In this document: in pieces, positions 11,446 through 24,955 of the stretch
How the letters are laid out: every line of letters starts with the position of its first letter
How positions within the stretch are numbered: the stretch's first letter is position 1
Origin: Podocnemis expansa
Lineage: Eukaryota; Chordata; Testudines; Podocnemididae
Assembly (NCBI GenBank): GCA_007922195.1
Contig: ML682092.1
Location: 1,389,721-1,453,720 of the forward strand
Length of the DNA: 64,000 nucleotides
Direction: 5' to 3'
The notes under the pieces: generated by a model
The model's input: the letters and a program-made list of their open reading frames with translations, nothing else
Databases searched by the model: none
Told to the model about the DNA's origin: nothing
Translations under genes and position numbers: made by a program

Positions 11446-12327
11446 ATCCTCTGACCTTTTCTTATTTATTTTTATTTTTGCCTATCAAAAGAAATCAATA
11501 TACTTTTACTTAAGTTTTCCAGATCTTTGACCTATAGTCATAATAGTCAGAATTTATATCAGTGCTTGCAGTAATTTTACAATTGACTCATTTTTATCTG
11601 TGTAATTTTAATGCACTATAGACGACAAAATCTAGATTCTTCTCCTTGAAGTTTGTCAATAGTGAGAGTGCAGTTGCTTGTGGACAGGTCTCAAGATTGC
11701 ATACACCATCACAGCTGGGCACTATTAACCCCTTTCTGCAGTCTTATATATTTGTTCACAAGCGAGGCCAAATAGTCATAGAAAATGAATTCTCATTTTC
11801 CCAAAGAAGTGGTCACTCCAGGTCCAAGTTTAAACATATTACCTGGGTGTTTTGGTGAGGCACACACTGCTGAGGTCTACATATTACTTTTCTTCTTGGT
11901 AAATATAGAACTTTGTTATTCACCACTGTTGCACTGGTACCCTCCTGAGAGTTTATTAAAAAAATAAATACCTGTGAGAGGAAGATTGAGCATAAGACAA
12001 AATCACGCATGTGCTAAAGAACTCTGAAGACTGTGGTTATCTTCAGTACCAAAGCTTAGCTGTAATTCATGGGATTTGTTATGATGACACAGTAGAATAA
12101 AGAACAGTATTGTACAGAATTATCCATCTTCTCAAACATCAAACTAAGCTGTGTAACTGTTAGTTTATATATGTGTATAGAACTTGTAACTGTGTGTGCA
12201 TAGAGAAGATGATATACTATTAACTAAGTTGTGGAGTGGTAACAATTTACAAGAAAACAATAGCATTGAAATATACCCTTGTATTCACACTTTTAAAGAA
12301 TTCTTTTAGAGGCATTAGTTGAGTAAA
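11446..12327. other. TNKS giant intron, nothing recognised
   Basis: AT-rich. Small frames at 11646-11967 have no domain. No element ends were found. Confidence 0.35.
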
Positions 12328-12497
12328 AACAATGAGAGTCCTGTGGCACCTTAAAGAGTAACAGATTTCTTTGAGCATAAGCTTTTGTGGTCTCCAACCC
12401 ATTTTGCTTGTGCTGGAAGAAATCAGTTAGCCTTTAAGGAGCCACAGGACTCTTTGTTTTTGCTGTATACAAACTAACATGGCTACCCCTTTGGAAA
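12328..12497. mobile_element. Inverted pair of Penelope-like tail pieces
   Basis: The left half (12328-12402) is on the minus strand: 'gagtcctgtggcacc', 'taacagattt', 'gagcataagctttt'. The right half (12427-12497) is on the plus strand: 'gttagcctttaaggagcc', 'aggactctttg', 'ctaacatggctacccc'. The two halves are reverse complements meeting near 12405-12425. The same arrangement recurs at 24824, 41234 and 50890. Confidence 0.7.
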
Positions 12498-12773
12498 TTT
12501 TCAATATTAGCTGAGTAGGACCTGTTCTTCCAGATCTGTGCCTTCCAGATTGCTAGATACCTTATACTGTATACAAATATCTTGAATATTTGCTTCTTTT
12601 TGAGGAGGACTACACACAAACAGTGGGTGAACATGGGAATTTACAGCTTTACCCTTTACCCACCACTGCTTCAGGGAGCTAATTCCTACAGATTGCACAA
12701 AGAGAGGTTTCCACAAGGTCAGAAAGAGGAGAAATGATGCTATGAAAAAAGCAATTCTGTCATACCGTTACCC

Positions 12774-12975
12774 CAAAAACTAACAACTGCTCTGATTTGC
12801 TGTTACTGTATGACCTGATCCTATGTTTTACACCCCCTTGCATTTATTTTCATTCCATTCTGTAAGTTCACCCATCTTCGAAGCATCTGACGAAGTGGGA
12901 TTTTCTCCCATGAAGGCTCATGCGAAAAATAAATCTGTTAGTCTTTAAGTGCCACATGACTCCTTGGTTTTTTGC
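12774..12975 (+). mobile_element. Penelope-like 3' tail (orphan copy, near full length)
   Basis: About 200 bp closely matching 4990-5193, including 'aactgctctgatttgctg', 'actgtatgacctgatcctat', 'cccatcttcgaagcatctg' and 'tctgttagtctttaagtg'. No GIY-YIG frame precedes it. The hammerhead-like core is at 12883-12923. Confidence 0.85.
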
Positions 12976-14075
12976 CGAGGAGCAGCCTGTCTGCTCCTGA
13001 AACCAGTGGTGGCCATATAACCTTTCAAATTCACTTCACCTGAAGCTGAATAAAACACTCTTGTAAAAGCATTTTCCCTTTCAAAGAGTATCTACTAATT
13101 TTGGGTGCCCAATTTGAGACACTTTGGGTCTAAGTTTTCAGAGTACTTTAGCATTATAGTCTTCTGATATGCATCTAATTTAGCTGTTGTGCCCTCTGGA
13201 GCAGGGAAATAATCTGGTCTGTAAAATGCCACACACACTTTATATATCCCAAGCACAGCTCCCATAGACTTCAACTTAGGTTTCTGCAAGTCATACCACA
13301 GAGTCTAAAGTCATGCACCCAGAAAATGGGGACCGCAGAGTTAGGGACCACCTTAAAAAAAAGCTTGGTATCATGTACTTAGGAGCTCTGTGGTAGAGGC
13401 AGTGATGCTATCCAGTTACCAAGGCATCATTCAGTAGCTTTTACCGTGAGCCCACCCCTTCTGTTCTTACATCTCCCTGCTTCATTCAGTACACACTTTC
13501 CAGCCTCTGCAACAAATGTGACCCATCTCCATCATTATACATCCCTGATTAGTCCTCCAAGCTGACCCCTTTTCTGGAACAATGAGTATGTAATTGAATG
13601 CACATGCAGAAGGGCCGCCTTATCCATTATGGTCTAACTCATCCATTTGTTGTTAATCTTAGCGCTGTCCCCCTGTACATTAGCCAGTCCTCAGTCCCAG
13701 TCCCAGTTATGCCCTTTGCTGTTATGCTTCTGCCTCCTCACATCCTAAACTTGTCCTCTCTGTATTTGGGTCAACTGCTTCTTCCTAACCCATACTCCCC
13801 TGCCGTAGTGGCACAGGAATGCTTTCCCACAGGGGGAGGGTGGACCAGGATTTATGGATTCTGCATAGCAAATGCACAGTAAGAATTGTGCTTTGGGGCG
13901 GATCCATTTGAGCCACTGTGTAGCAGCGATCTGATGATGAGAGCATCCCACCCAGCATAGTGCATATGTGCACTGGGGGTGAATGGCAAGGATCCTACTC
14001 GAGTTCTGAAGGTCTCCTAACATCTGCAGAGCAGCCATGATGCCATGGAGTGACCTTGTAGGCGTGGTGGGAAAT
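12976..14075. other. TNKS giant intron, nothing recognised
   Basis: Mixed composition and no recognised element. The frames at 13598-13882 and 13745-14038 are not recognisable proteins. Confidence 0.35.
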
Positions 14076-15170
14076 TACTGTATATACTCAGGTATAAGGT
14101 GACCCCCGTTTTCAAGCCCCCAAAATCAGCAAAAAAAAAAAAAGCATGACCCAAGCATAAGCCAAGGTCCCCCTGCAGCCTCTGGCCTCTAACCCGCCTC
14201 CCCCCCACACGCACCGCTGACTTCCCCAGACTCTCTGACATCCTCCCTAACCACCCAGTCAAGCCGCTGCTTCACCCTGTGCCATTCCTGACCATGTTGC
14301 TGCTTCCCCAACCCTGCCACTGCTTCTCCCTTTGCCATCTCTGACCCTGCTGCTGCTTCCCTGACCATGCTGCTTCCCCCTGCACTGTCCCCGAGCATGC
14401 CCTAGCTTCCCTGACCCTGCCACCGCTTCTCCTTGCCCCATCCCTGACCCTGCTGCTGCTTCCACCTGCGCTGTTCCTGACCATGCCACCACTTCCCCCT
14501 GCTCCATCCCTGACCATGCTGCCACTTCTCCAGCCTTGCCGCTGCTTCCCCTGTGCCATCCCTAACCATGCTGCCAATTCCCCGACCCTGCCGCTGCTTG
14601 CCCCTGCACCATCCCTGACTGCCACCACTTCTCTGACCCTGCTGTCATTTCTCCCTGTGCTGTCCCTGACGCTGTTGCTGCTGATTCCCCCTGCTCCATC
14701 CTTGACCCTGCCGCTGCTCCCCAAACCATGCCACTTCCATGTCCATGCTGTCTCTTCCCCTGCACTGACCCCGACCCTACCTCTGCTTCCCTGACCATGC
14801 TGCTGCTTCCCCCTGCGCTGTCCCCAACCCCTGGGAACTGCTGCTGCTTTTCCTCTCAGTCCCAACCCCCTCCTCCTGCCCTGGCTCTCTTGGGCTGACC
14901 CCCCCCCCCGCCTCGTCAGGGCCCCCTTACCTGGCTGTTCCGGTGGCTAGGCAGAGTAAGGAGAGAAGGCCCCAGCCTGTAAGCCCTGCTCAGGCTGAGC
15001 ACGCAATATGGCCACTCTGAAGCATGCTCAGAGCAGGCTCAGGGTGGGAAGTTTAAAACTCCTAGGCTGGAACTGCTCGCTGATCCCTGACCCGCGTATA
15101 AGACAAGTGCCCTTTTTAAAGGTAATTTTCAGGCACAAAAATCTCAGCTTATATGCAAGTATATATGGTA
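14076..15170. mobile_element. DNA transposon with TA duplication and internal minisatellite
   Basis: The left end 'ctgtatatactcaggtataag' and the right end, reading inward, 'ccatatatacttgcatataag' are imperfect inverted repeats flanked by TA (14076-14077, 15169-15170). TA flanks suggest a Tc1/mariner-like element, but the class is inferred from the ends only. The middle is a C-rich tandem array, and there is no transposase. Confidence 0.65.
14160..14880. repeat. C-rich degenerate minisatellite inside a transposon
   Basis: Dozens of degenerate units are built on 'ccctgaccatgctgctgctt' and 'cccctgcgctgtcc', with unit length roughly 35-50 bp. The repeats create long Gly/Ser/Ala/Gln-rich open frames on the minus strand (14272-14865 and shorter ones) that are repeat artefacts. 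Confidence 0.8.
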
Positions 15171-15495
15171 CATCTCTTTCTTCTTCCTATCCACTGTAGT
15201 ACACAAGGCCAGGTAAGCAGAAACTTAACCCTGTATAAGAAACAAGTTAACTGTTAGTCCCTAGCTCCTCAGGGAAAGCTTCCTATTTACTGTTTGTAAG
15301 TTGATTTGCCAATTCCTGGCCTACGGTACTTGAGGTTGCTGACCCAGTACACTCCTTTGCCATGAGATTGACTTAGAAATAATGCAATTTAAAAAATAAT
15401 AAATGAGAAGTTTTCTCATGAAGATGAATAATCTTCATGTATCCCTGTGGATGCTTCACATCAGGACAGTCATCCACATGTGTATTGTTGATAGG
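15171..15495. other. TNKS giant intron, nothing recognised
   Basis: A short unassigned stretch between the TA-flanked transposon and the start of DIRS element D. Confidence 0.35.
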
Positions 15496-15839
15496 CGATT
15501 TGTTAGCTATGTCTGCACCTGTGTCCTAGATTGCTCCTGTACTCTAACGTGAAGGCATACAGAGAAGTGGGGCCAGCCACCTTTCCATGGGCGTCTCAGT
15601 TGCCTGTAGCCTGGGATGGATTGCCCTGGGGTCTGGTAGCTGGCTACAGAGTTTTCTACCTATCTTGCTTTTTCATGGTATTTTTTCTTTTTCTTTATTC
15701 TTTTGTTAGCACAGATTGTGCTTTTTAAGGAGGTTTCTGCTCCTCTCCTTTCGCACAATATGGGTCTTTGTTTTTCTTAGGCCATAATCTGTGCCCATGA
15801 ATAAGCATTATGCTCAAAACCACACACTTCAAATCCTGT

Positions 15840-18000
15840 CAGACCCACCTCCAGTTTTTCCCTCACATCAGTGGGCATTCAGACTGCCTCTGCTGCTTGG
15901 GAGAGTCTTATGTTCCTTCCAAATGTAAGATCTGCTTAAGTTTTAAAAGCAGAGCCCAGGGATTTTTGGAGAACAGGCTCAAACTCTTAGTGGAGTGTTC
16001 ACTGAGACTGACGGGACCTGAATGACACTCCCTCCTCCCCCATACATTGGCTCTGCAGGTAGTCCTGCTGAGCAAAGACCCTGTATGCCCTTCAAAACCA
16101 TCTAGACCCTCAAAGATGAAAACCTTTCTCCAAAACAAGAGAAGGAAAAAGGGAAGTCCCCCTTCACTTGGTCTAGGTCTCAAGAGATCTCATGTCCTGT
16201 TACAGTTGTTACTGAGGCTTTCATGTATCTTCCGCTACTGAGATCAGAGCACTGGCTAAGAAGATCATGATGTGTACTGAGAAGCCATCTGGGAAACCAC
16301 CAAGAGCAGGCACTTACATGAGCATCAGATTCTGCCTCCAAAGCTGAGGGACTCCAGGCCAAGTCAGAATTCTCACTGATACCACCTTCAGCAGCCAGAT
16401 ATGAAGGATGCACCAATCACAGTCAGTACTACCTGCAGTACCACCTGGCTTTACTGGCTCCTGAGGTTGCCTATCTGGCACCCTGCTCTTCTGTCCCATG
16501 AGGACCTTTGAATCCTGGAAGAACTTGAATCACTCTGAGACATTCCCTGCTGGTAGCATGTCTCCTTGCCTCCAGTACTATCTTCAGTGCTTGTCCTTCA
16601 TACTGACACCGTCATGAACCCCTCAGAAACTCTTTGAGGATATAGAGAGAGATTGCCAGCCAGTACTAACACAAGCCAACAATATTGACCTTTGCTACTC
16701 ATGCAGTTAAAGTGCTCTTTTCTGATCCTGATACTAACTTGACCACTGGTATCCAAAACTATTATTGCCTCCAGTAGACATGGCAGCTGACATTTCATCT
16801 GGTTCTTTGATCTTTATACAGGATTCCTCCATCTTCCAATTTCTCTCCCTTGAAGTATGCCCTGAAGTGGAAACTCCTAGTAGCAGAAGCACCTGACAAC
16901 TCATGGGGATCCAGCCTCCATCCCTTATGTGCCACCACAGTGGGCTTGTTGGAATCCATTGACCTTTATGGTGAACAGTTCTCCAGGATCCTGTCTCATA
17001 AGGAGCACCTCAAGAGCAACATCCTCCATCCTTCTGTCCAGCTCTGCAGCAGAATCTTACAAACGAGCACAAATTATCCAAGGAGGAAGAAATGCCACCC
17101 TCCAACAAATCTTTCTTTTCACTAGATGAAGATGCTCCACCCACCTTCCTACCAGACTTATACTGATAATTTTAAGGCCTTGTGAAATGTTTGGCTGAGA
17201 CCCTGTATAGTCTGTTTGAGGACATACAGGAGCCTCAACATTCCCTGCTGGACATCCTTCACACATTTCTTCAAGGCAAAATTGCGTTGCCCGTCAGCGA
17301 TGCTCTGCTGACCCTTGTATTTTCTGTGTGGCAAGTTGCAGCCACTATACAACCTGCACGTAAGTGGACTGACAAAAAATACTGCATCACACCCACAGGC
17401 TCAGGTAATTTTTTTTCTTAGTCAACTCTCTACTTAGGGATTAATCAAATGAAACAGACAAAATCAGATGTGATTGATGCTAACCAACAAAAAGTTTAAA
17501 AGACTGGACCTTCTGGGATTTAAAAGCTACTCCTTGGCCTTGCTGTAGTTCAGGGTAGCCAGCTGCCAAGCCCTGCTGGCAAATTACTATTCTATAAACT
17601 ATTCCAAATTTTCATCTCTTACTAAACATCTGTCAGAGGATCAGGGAGAATATTTTCAGACCCTCGTAACAGCAAGACAGAGTTGATCACTAAATCATCT
17701 CTCCAGGCTACACCCAATGCTGCTAACACAGTTGCATGCTCTCTGACTATGGAACTAGTTATGCACCACTCATTTTGGCTACAGTTTTTTGGTCTGCCCC
17801 AGGAGGTACAAAACAATTGTTGAGGATCTTTTTTTCGAGTGATGCAAGTTGTTTAATGACACCACAGCTGTATTCCTTTGCTCTTTTTAGAGACTTTTGG
17901 TTGACACATGATCTCAGGACATTTTAACCCCTGAGGCAAAGTAAAAGGACACTAGACCGCAGGCAGCTTAGTTGATGTCACCCTATCCTCTACCCATCCA
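15840..18000 (+). pseudogene. DIRS D gag-like remnant
   Basis: A broken first open frame. It starts with a Cys/His-rich block (C-x2-CLGE-x8-C-x2-C pattern, about 15880-15940) followed by a basic stretch 'SRAQGFLENRLKLL'. The C-terminal conserved region is near 17180-17405, where 'QHSLLDIL', 'ALPVSDA' and 'DKKYCITPTGSG' align with the A copy 'QHKLPRIL', 'ALPMNEA' and 'DKKYYVPSKDSE'. Frames change several times and stops are frequent. In DIRS elements this protein is thought to be the nucleocapsid-like partner of the RNA. Function is lost here. Confidence 0.55.
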
Positions 18001-20271
18001 TTAGAATGGCTACACATTTCAGTGAAGCCCAGGTTCACTAAGAAAGGACTATACTCTGCAGCAGTTGTCTTGTCAGCGACATCTGGGGTGACCATTTTGA
18101 CACCAATGGTCATGAAGTCTCTCCCACTCTGGATCTTATGCTGCACCTATTACTCTGCCATACTAATGGGGATTCTCTCTCATTTTGCACCTTATTGGGA
18201 ACGCAAAACCTTGACAGTAGACCTTGAGGTAATTTCTATAGGTTACTCCATCCAATTCGACTCCTTTCTGTGTCTCTTCCTCCTACAGCCAGCTGGTTTT
18301 TCCCTATTCCCAACATAGACAATTAGCTCCTGAAAGGCTGCTCATTTCTCAAGGTACAGACAGCAACCAAGATGCCACTATCTCTGTTCCACTTATTAGG
18401 TCTATGTTTCAATATGGAAAAGTTGCCTCTCATGTCCACCCAATTAGCAGGCTTCAGTGGTGCCACCCTGGACTCCTGTAGTGCCAGAGTGTACTTACCC
18501 CAGGTCTTTGCCACTACATCAAGCCTCATATCACCAATACAACATAGTCTGTAAACCACAGCAAGGGCCTGGCAGCCTTCATGCTTATGAAATCATTAGT
18601 GTAACTCCCCTTCCATTGTCTTCAGTCCTTCCTGAGAACAATATCATAACAAACAGTCTGTCAAAGTGGGAACTGTACCTCAGAAAATCTTTGGTTCTCT
18701 TCACTGGTGGAAGGTGTGTATGGACGTTCCATTCTTGTAGCCTCCTTGCACAAGGGTCATCATTACAGACATCCCCACTACAATCTGTACTGCATCTGGC
18801 TCCCTGATTGGCTGGGATGCACAATTCCAACATCTCATAGCTTAGGGCAATTGGACATCTTAGAAGGCAGTCCTCTGATACGTTAATGTGGAGCTCTGAA
18901 CAGTTTGTTGCACCTGCCAGTGTCCTATCTTGATCAGAATAATGACAGACAGCAGGATAGCCATGTATTATATAAGTCACTGAGGAGAAGCAAAGTCTCA
19001 ATCTGTATGCGCCTCATACATAAAACTATGGAACTGGTACATATTATGCCACACACAGATTTCAGTAGTTTATCTACTGTAACTACAGAACACAGTGTGT
19101 ACTCCTTCAGCAGGCATTTTGGCACTGATTAGACGTGGGAGCTGAATGAGATGTCTTGCATGGATAGATCTTTGTGACATCATTCAATGGTAGATGCAGA
19201 TAATTCTGCTTGAGTAGAGGGGCACAGTAACAACTCAATGCCAAATGCCTGTGTCATTCCCTGCACTGTGTATTGCTAAATGCATGTCCATGATTCCCTT
19301 ATTGCTCAAGGTCCGGAACAAATTGAGGCAAGAAAAGTTAGTAGCCATTCTCACAGCACTGTTGTGACCAAGAGTTGGTCTCTGGGCTCACCTCTTCCTC
19401 TGACAGAGGACCCTCTCATTCAGGAGTTGAGATCTGTTACCCACCCAAACATCTTGACTCTTCACCTCAAGGAATGGCTGTTAAATAGCTTTCTGGTATA
19501 GTTCAAGACTGTTCCCCAGGGGTACAAACAGTACTACTTCATAGCAGAAAACCCACAAGGAAAATTTATCAACAGAAGTGAAAATGCTTTCAGACTTAGT
19601 ACTGTCACTGATCTATACCTTCTCTGGAGTCTTGTATAACACACATTCTTGATTACCTGTTTAGTAAAAATCTACAGGATTATTGCTGACTTCCATTGAA
19701 ATTCACCTTACTGCCATGACAGCCTTTCATTCCTCTGTGGAGGGGTTTTCAGCCTTCATCCAGCCAACCAGTGTGAGGCTTATTAAAGGCTGTTCTCTCT
19801 CTTTTCTTCTGTCGAGAACCCATTTCTACTGTGGGACCTCAACTTAATCCTTAGTGCACAAAAGAGACCCTAGTTTGATCTTGTGGGCAACTCTTCTTTA
19901 CTTCAGTTGGCCCTTCTGATTTCTTTTCTCCTACCCATCACCTTTGTCAGGAAGGTAGGGGAGTTTATGATGTTGATGACTGACCCACGATACACTGTGT
20001 TCTATCATAATAAAGTGACACTACATCCACCCCCTTGCTTACTACATAAGGTTTCTTCAGAATTCAGTATGAAATAGGAAGACCATTTTGCCAGAGTTTC
20101 ATCCCAAAACTCACTCTTTGAGAGAAGGAGTGACCATCCATACACTAGGCATCACTTTTTATCTAGATAGGTTTAGCGCCCTTCAAGGGCTTCTCCCAGA
20201 CTTTTCATCTTGATTGCAGAGTAGATGAAAGGCCATCCTTCTTCCACCAAAAGACATTTCAAATATGTTTT

Positions 20272-20633
20272 CAGTGGTTCCCAACCTGGGGTCCGCAGAG
20301 TTATTGCAAGTGGTCCATGAATACATGCGGCCCCAGTCACTGCTGGCTAGTGGTAGGTGGCCTGGGCCCAATCTGGCCTCAGACACTGCCTGCCAGTGAT
20401 TCATGTTGGAGAAGGCTCTCAAATTCTGAATGAATTGTATTTGCCTTCTGTGAGCAGCCTCACCCTGGGTATGTCCCTACAAGTTGGGAGCAGGCAGGGG
20501 CCAGGTTCTCCGCCCTTCTGCAGTACCGCTGCCTGCAGTTAGTTCCTGATAACAACTATCATTATTTGGGGGTCCACAAAATTTTTTGATGTTAAAAAGG
20601 GGTCCTCATGCTTGAAAAGGTTGGGAACCACTG
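20272..20633. mobile_element. hAT-type element, 362 bp
   Basis: Inverted ends are cagtggttcccaacc and ggttgggaaccactg (15 bp, perfect). 'tggggtccgcagag' at the left matches 'ggtccgtggag' at 48536, a solo relic of the same family. I could not see a clean 8-bp duplication. It interrupts the recombinase region of DIRS D. Confidence 0.85.
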
Positions 20634-21270
20634 TGTTAGAGGAAGCATCTATGAAGCCTCTGGGGTTCACACTCCAAGGGTGATTGGGCGCTGCTGGGAT
20701 AAACAATTAACTGTTGCCCTACTGACATACATACCAATCTCAAACATGCAGAGCAGCCATTCTTATCTTTGGTCCTTATGTGTTCCTAACACTACACTCA
20801 TATCTGCTTCCAGAGCTGAGACAGTTTTCAGTGATCCTGTTTTACAGTCTGTATTGCATCTGTCTCCTGGATACAGTTTCCATAAATGAGATAATGCTCA
20901 GGAATCTCCTGATGAGGAGCAGCTGTAGAGACGCTATTTAAAGAAGAAGAGGTTCGTTACCTCATGCAGTAACTGGAATTCTTGGAGATGTGTATCCCTA
21001 TGGGAGCTCTGCTTCCTGTCCTCCTTCCCCTCTGGCTCACTCTTTCATGGCTCGCTCACTTTCATGGCAGATAAGGAACTAGAATGGCAATGGGTTTACC
21101 CCATCCTTACAAACACTTGGAACATGGAGGTACCTGGGACAAAAGCATGGACATACAGACACTGCTGACAAAAATCTCTGACCAGGAGTACACAAGCATG
21201 TGTGCATCCTGAAGTAGAACATCTGTGGAGATGCACATCTCAAAGAACTTTTGTTATTGTGAAAGGTAAG

Positions 21271-21895
21271 TAACTTTTCTTTTTTGCCTTCTACTTTGTG
21301 AACCTTTAGAGAACTCTGTCTGTATTTTGAGGCTTTTCTCTACAACTGTAAAGTCTAGAAGCTGCTTTTGTGTGTGCACGTGCGCGTGTGTGTGAGAGAG
21401 AGAGCTTTAACCTTCATCCACCTTTTAGCCTTTTAAGAACTATGACTTTAAGGTTAAAAATACCAAACCCAAATATTGTAAGATTTGTGACAAAACCACA
21501 AAAGTTGGCAGCATAGACTACCTGTTCAGTTTTGTGCATTTTTCCTTTTGTTTATGCAAGTAACAGTTAAATCTCTTAAAATGAATACCTCATAAACCTG
21601 CCCATTTGTTTGCAATTTGCAACTGTGGAGTATAGATTATATTCAGATCTCTGTGTTAAGATGAATATTCTAAAAGGAGTATCATTTAGAGGAGTGTAAT
21701 TGTAGTATTAGAACTCCATTTAGCTATAATAAGGGAAACATCATTGTTTTAACTATTGTCAGAATAAAACAATTTAATATGGAAAAAAATTTGTGTAGCA
21801 AAAGATGTGTGACCAAATACTTGATAGGTAGAATATTTTACTGTGCACTGAGGGTATGTTAAAATATTCGGGTATGTATGTGTATTGCATTGCAG
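21271..21895. other. TNKS giant intron, simple repeat, otherwise nothing
   Basis: A purine/pyrimidine simple stretch of TG and GA dinucleotides lies at about 21369-21405. The rest is AT-rich with nothing recognised. Confidence 0.4.
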
Positions 21896-22362
21896 GAAGG
21901 GTGCGGACAAATACGAGAGTCCAGTGGAGGACAATGAAAAATGACTGGGGGGTTGGAGCACATGACTTATGAGGAGGCTCAAGGAACTACGCTTGTTCAA
22001 CCTGCAGAAAAAACAGAATATGGGGATATTTGTTAGCTGCCTTTAACTACCTGCCAGGAGGTTCCAGGGAGGATGGAACCAGGCTATTTTCAGTGGTAGT
22101 TGATGACAGAACTAGGAGCAATGGTCTGAAGTGCAGAGTGGGGAGGTCTAGGTTGGATCTTATGAAAAACTTTTTCACCAAGAGGACTGTGGAGCACTGG
22201 ACTGGGCCACCTTGGGAGATGGTGGAATCTCTCTTTAAGGTGCAGCTTGACGAAGCCCCAACTGCAAAGATCTAGTTGTGGTTGGTTCTGCTTTGAGCAG
22301 GGGGTTGGACTAGATGACCTCCTGACAATCCTTCCAACCCTAATATTCTATAATTCTATGAT
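21896..22362 (+). mobile_element. CR1 LINE, 3' end (5'-truncated)
   Basis: It carries the standard CR1 3' region: 'agcagggggttggactagat', 'gacctcctgacaatccttcc', then the terminal 'attctataattctatgat'. It is truncated to about 470 bp and only the 3' untranslated part remains. Confidence 0.92.
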
Positions 22363-24823
22363 AAGTGGGGATTTGTGGACATATCTAGACTATGAAGAGG
22401 GTTTTCTGTCCATAGCTGTGGCTTATCTACTTTATGGCATTATAAATAATAATGGAGTGGTTTGTTTTAGCTGATACATTTGCTAAACTAGTGTTGACCA
22501 TGACTTGCTGTCCTGATTTTTAAAAAACAGTGTCACTTCGTCTATGATAGGTGCTAAGTGGGTTTTTCAAATATGTTAATTAAGGCATCGTTCCCCTCCC
22601 CCTTCAGTTAAACAATTTTAAGAATAAATTATTAGTAACATTTAATACTTATATTTAGGGTAATGCCCAGAGAGATCCAGCATTGATATCAGGAATAGGG
22701 TGTGTGCAGTGTGCTGTGTGTACACACAGGTAGCCAGGGTCCTATATTTTTCTAATGTTTTACAGCTCCTAATTTTCTGATGGCATTGGAGAGATCAGTG
22801 TATGGACAATGCTAACAAAAAGTCCACTGAGGATTTTGTTATTGAGAGCTTATTTTTGCTTTTTTTTAAGATTTAAAAAAGACAGTAGCTTGAGTCTAAA
22901 GAGCTCATTTCCATAACATTCCTGAGGCAAAGTTGCCAATGTTATAAATGTTATAAAACTGTCAAGATGAAATAAATATTTAAATATGCTCAAAATTACA
23001 GTTTGCCTTAAAAGTTAATGGCATTTTAAAGAAACAGATAGATTTGTTATGTATTTGGCCAAATATGATCATTAAGGCTACATTATTCTAGGAATCACTG
23101 TAAATGAAGTGGTATTATTAACAGTAATAATGAAAAATGAACCATTTTGTCCTGTGATACCTTCATATTTCCAAACTAAATTGGACCCAGATGGATCAGA
23201 ACTTGGAAGCAAGGCCTTCAAAGAATAGCTACATGCTGGTCTTGGTAGTTCAATAAGTGTCATTCTTGCCTCTGAGTTTAGAATGAATGAATGCCTCATC
23301 AGAGAGTTTGAAGTTTGCTATGTTCTTTCATGTGAAATTTTGGCTGATCCACCTGTTTCTTATGAAATGTTCCTTTCTGTGGTCCTAAAGTTCTTTCAGG
23401 AAGGTTTCAATAAGTACCTTTGTACCTATTTATGTTTTCTTCTTGAGTGAGTCACTGTGTTGCATCTTGACCAGGAAAATCTCCGTTCTCACTCAAGAGA
23501 CCAGAAAAAGATGCAGTGATGCTCTTTGTATGTTAGAAGGCCACATCAAAGTGTATCTAGCCTTCTCTGGAGTTCTGGACCACTCAGGCAGTAATCACAC
23601 TGACTTAATAGATGATCACAGCTTAAAAGTAGCTGGGCCATGGTCTTCTCTGGCTATATGGCCTATGGAGCTTTAAGCAAATGCACAATGCTTGTGGGGG
23701 CATTTGTCTTCTCCTTTCCCATTTCCTTTCCCCAATGGTGCCACTGGTCAAGAGTCCTCGCAGTACCATAACTCGTGAATAAAACAGAATGTCAGTGAAT
23801 AACAGGAAGCAATACCAATCAGGTAACCCCAAAACACCATTAATGATAAAACTACATTAACACCTTACAATAGGAACCTATTTCTTACAGACAAAATTCA
23901 TTGTGACATACAAATTCCAAAAACTGGAACTGCTTAGTTTGTGAAGTACACTGAGGTTAACTATTGAAATAATTCTCTTCTCTGCCTTTTTTGTTGTAAG
24001 GCTGTGTTTGTTCTGCGGTGGAACAATGTGATCTACTTCCCTGGCTTATTAAGGCATTAAAGTGGACTATTCAAAAATTACAGGTTTTGGTTTGGAAAAG
24101 AGCGTTTGGTAAATGTAATTTTAAAGGATCTTATATTCTTTAGATGTATTTGATTCCAAAATGTCAGGAATGAACTTAAATATTTATCATCTTACACTTG
24201 GCCATTCAACAATAGTGTCAGAGCTTTAGGCCTCTAGATATTTTAAGTGTCATACTTGCACAGTTTATTTTGAACCCTTGCATAATGACCTTTTTACTCT
24301 AAAACGAGTAAAGTGATAGAGAACAATCCAATACTAGTAGAGGAAGGACAAAATGATCTAAAATTCTTTTCCATAATATGGGAGTGCTCTGAATTACAGC
24401 CTGAAATATTTAAAATGGTGTGGGTTAGGTAAAAGGAAAACCAATGTGAAAAGATGGCAGGAGATAGGTGGTAGAGAAACAGCTTAAATGCATAAAGAAA
24501 GCAAAATGGACCATTTGTCTGCTGTGATTGGGAAAAAAACGTTCTGATGACAGCTGTAGATGCAGAAGAGAAGACAGTACAGGGTGCTGGAAAATTGGGT
24601 AACTTGCTCTGAACAACTTCTGTTTCTAAGTGTTTGAATATTATACACAAGTCTTTCCTGATCATTTGGCAAGGCAAATGGGAGAGGCAGTCATGCTACC
24701 ACAACAATCACTAAAATACTCCATTATAAAGAGGGCAAAGAGGTCTTGTTAAATATCTTATGATTCGGTGTTTATAGACTGCCACTGGAGTTTTCAACTT
24801 GCCTACAAGGACACAGATGAAAG
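22363..24823. other. TNKS giant intron, nothing recognised
   Basis: About 2.5 kb of AT-rich intron with no transposon end or protein domain that I can support. The minus frame at 24294-24677 is an unremarkable chance frame. Confidence 0.35.
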
Positions 24824-24955
24824 TGTAGCATGGACTCCTGTGGCACTTAAAAACTAACATTTATTTATCTGATAAATTGATTTGTTAGTCATTAAGTACC
24901 AAAGGACTCCCTGCTTCTTTTGCTGGATGAGACTAACACAGCTGCTCCTTTGGGC
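24824..24955. mobile_element. Inverted pair of Penelope-like tail pieces
   Basis: The left half on the minus strand reads 'ggactcctgtggcacttaaa'. The right half on the plus strand reads 'gttagtcattaagtacc', 'ggactccctgcttctt', 'gactaacacagctgctcc'. The centre is an AT-rich 'atttatttatctgataaatt'. Confidence 0.7.

Larger units (their letters stand above)
15496..21270 (+). mobile_element. DIRS-type retrotransposon D (decayed, gag-RT/RH-YR order)
   Basis: This is an old, heavily broken copy, recognised by similarity to elements A and B. A gag zinc-finger-like block 'GHSDCLCCLGESYVPSKCKI' lies at about 15870-15940. 'ALPVSDALL' and 'KWTDKKYCITPTGSG' (about 17290-17405) match the gag C-terminal block. 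An RNase H trace 'ASLIGWDAQF' lies near 18798-18828, a recombinase-like trace around 19700-20090 ('AFHSSVEGFSAF', 'YTVF'), and the recombinase C-terminus around 20650-20890. The 3' border has an ITR-like 'tgtatccctatgggagctc' near 20985-21005. An hAT element interrupts it at 20272. Both borders are approximate. Confidence 0.6.

Noticed and set aside
14272..14865. 197-codon minus-strand open frame rich in Gly, Ser, Ala and Gln
   Set aside because: It is the reverse translation of a C-rich degenerate tandem repeat inside a DNA transposon. Overlapping frames exist in all phases, with no domain.
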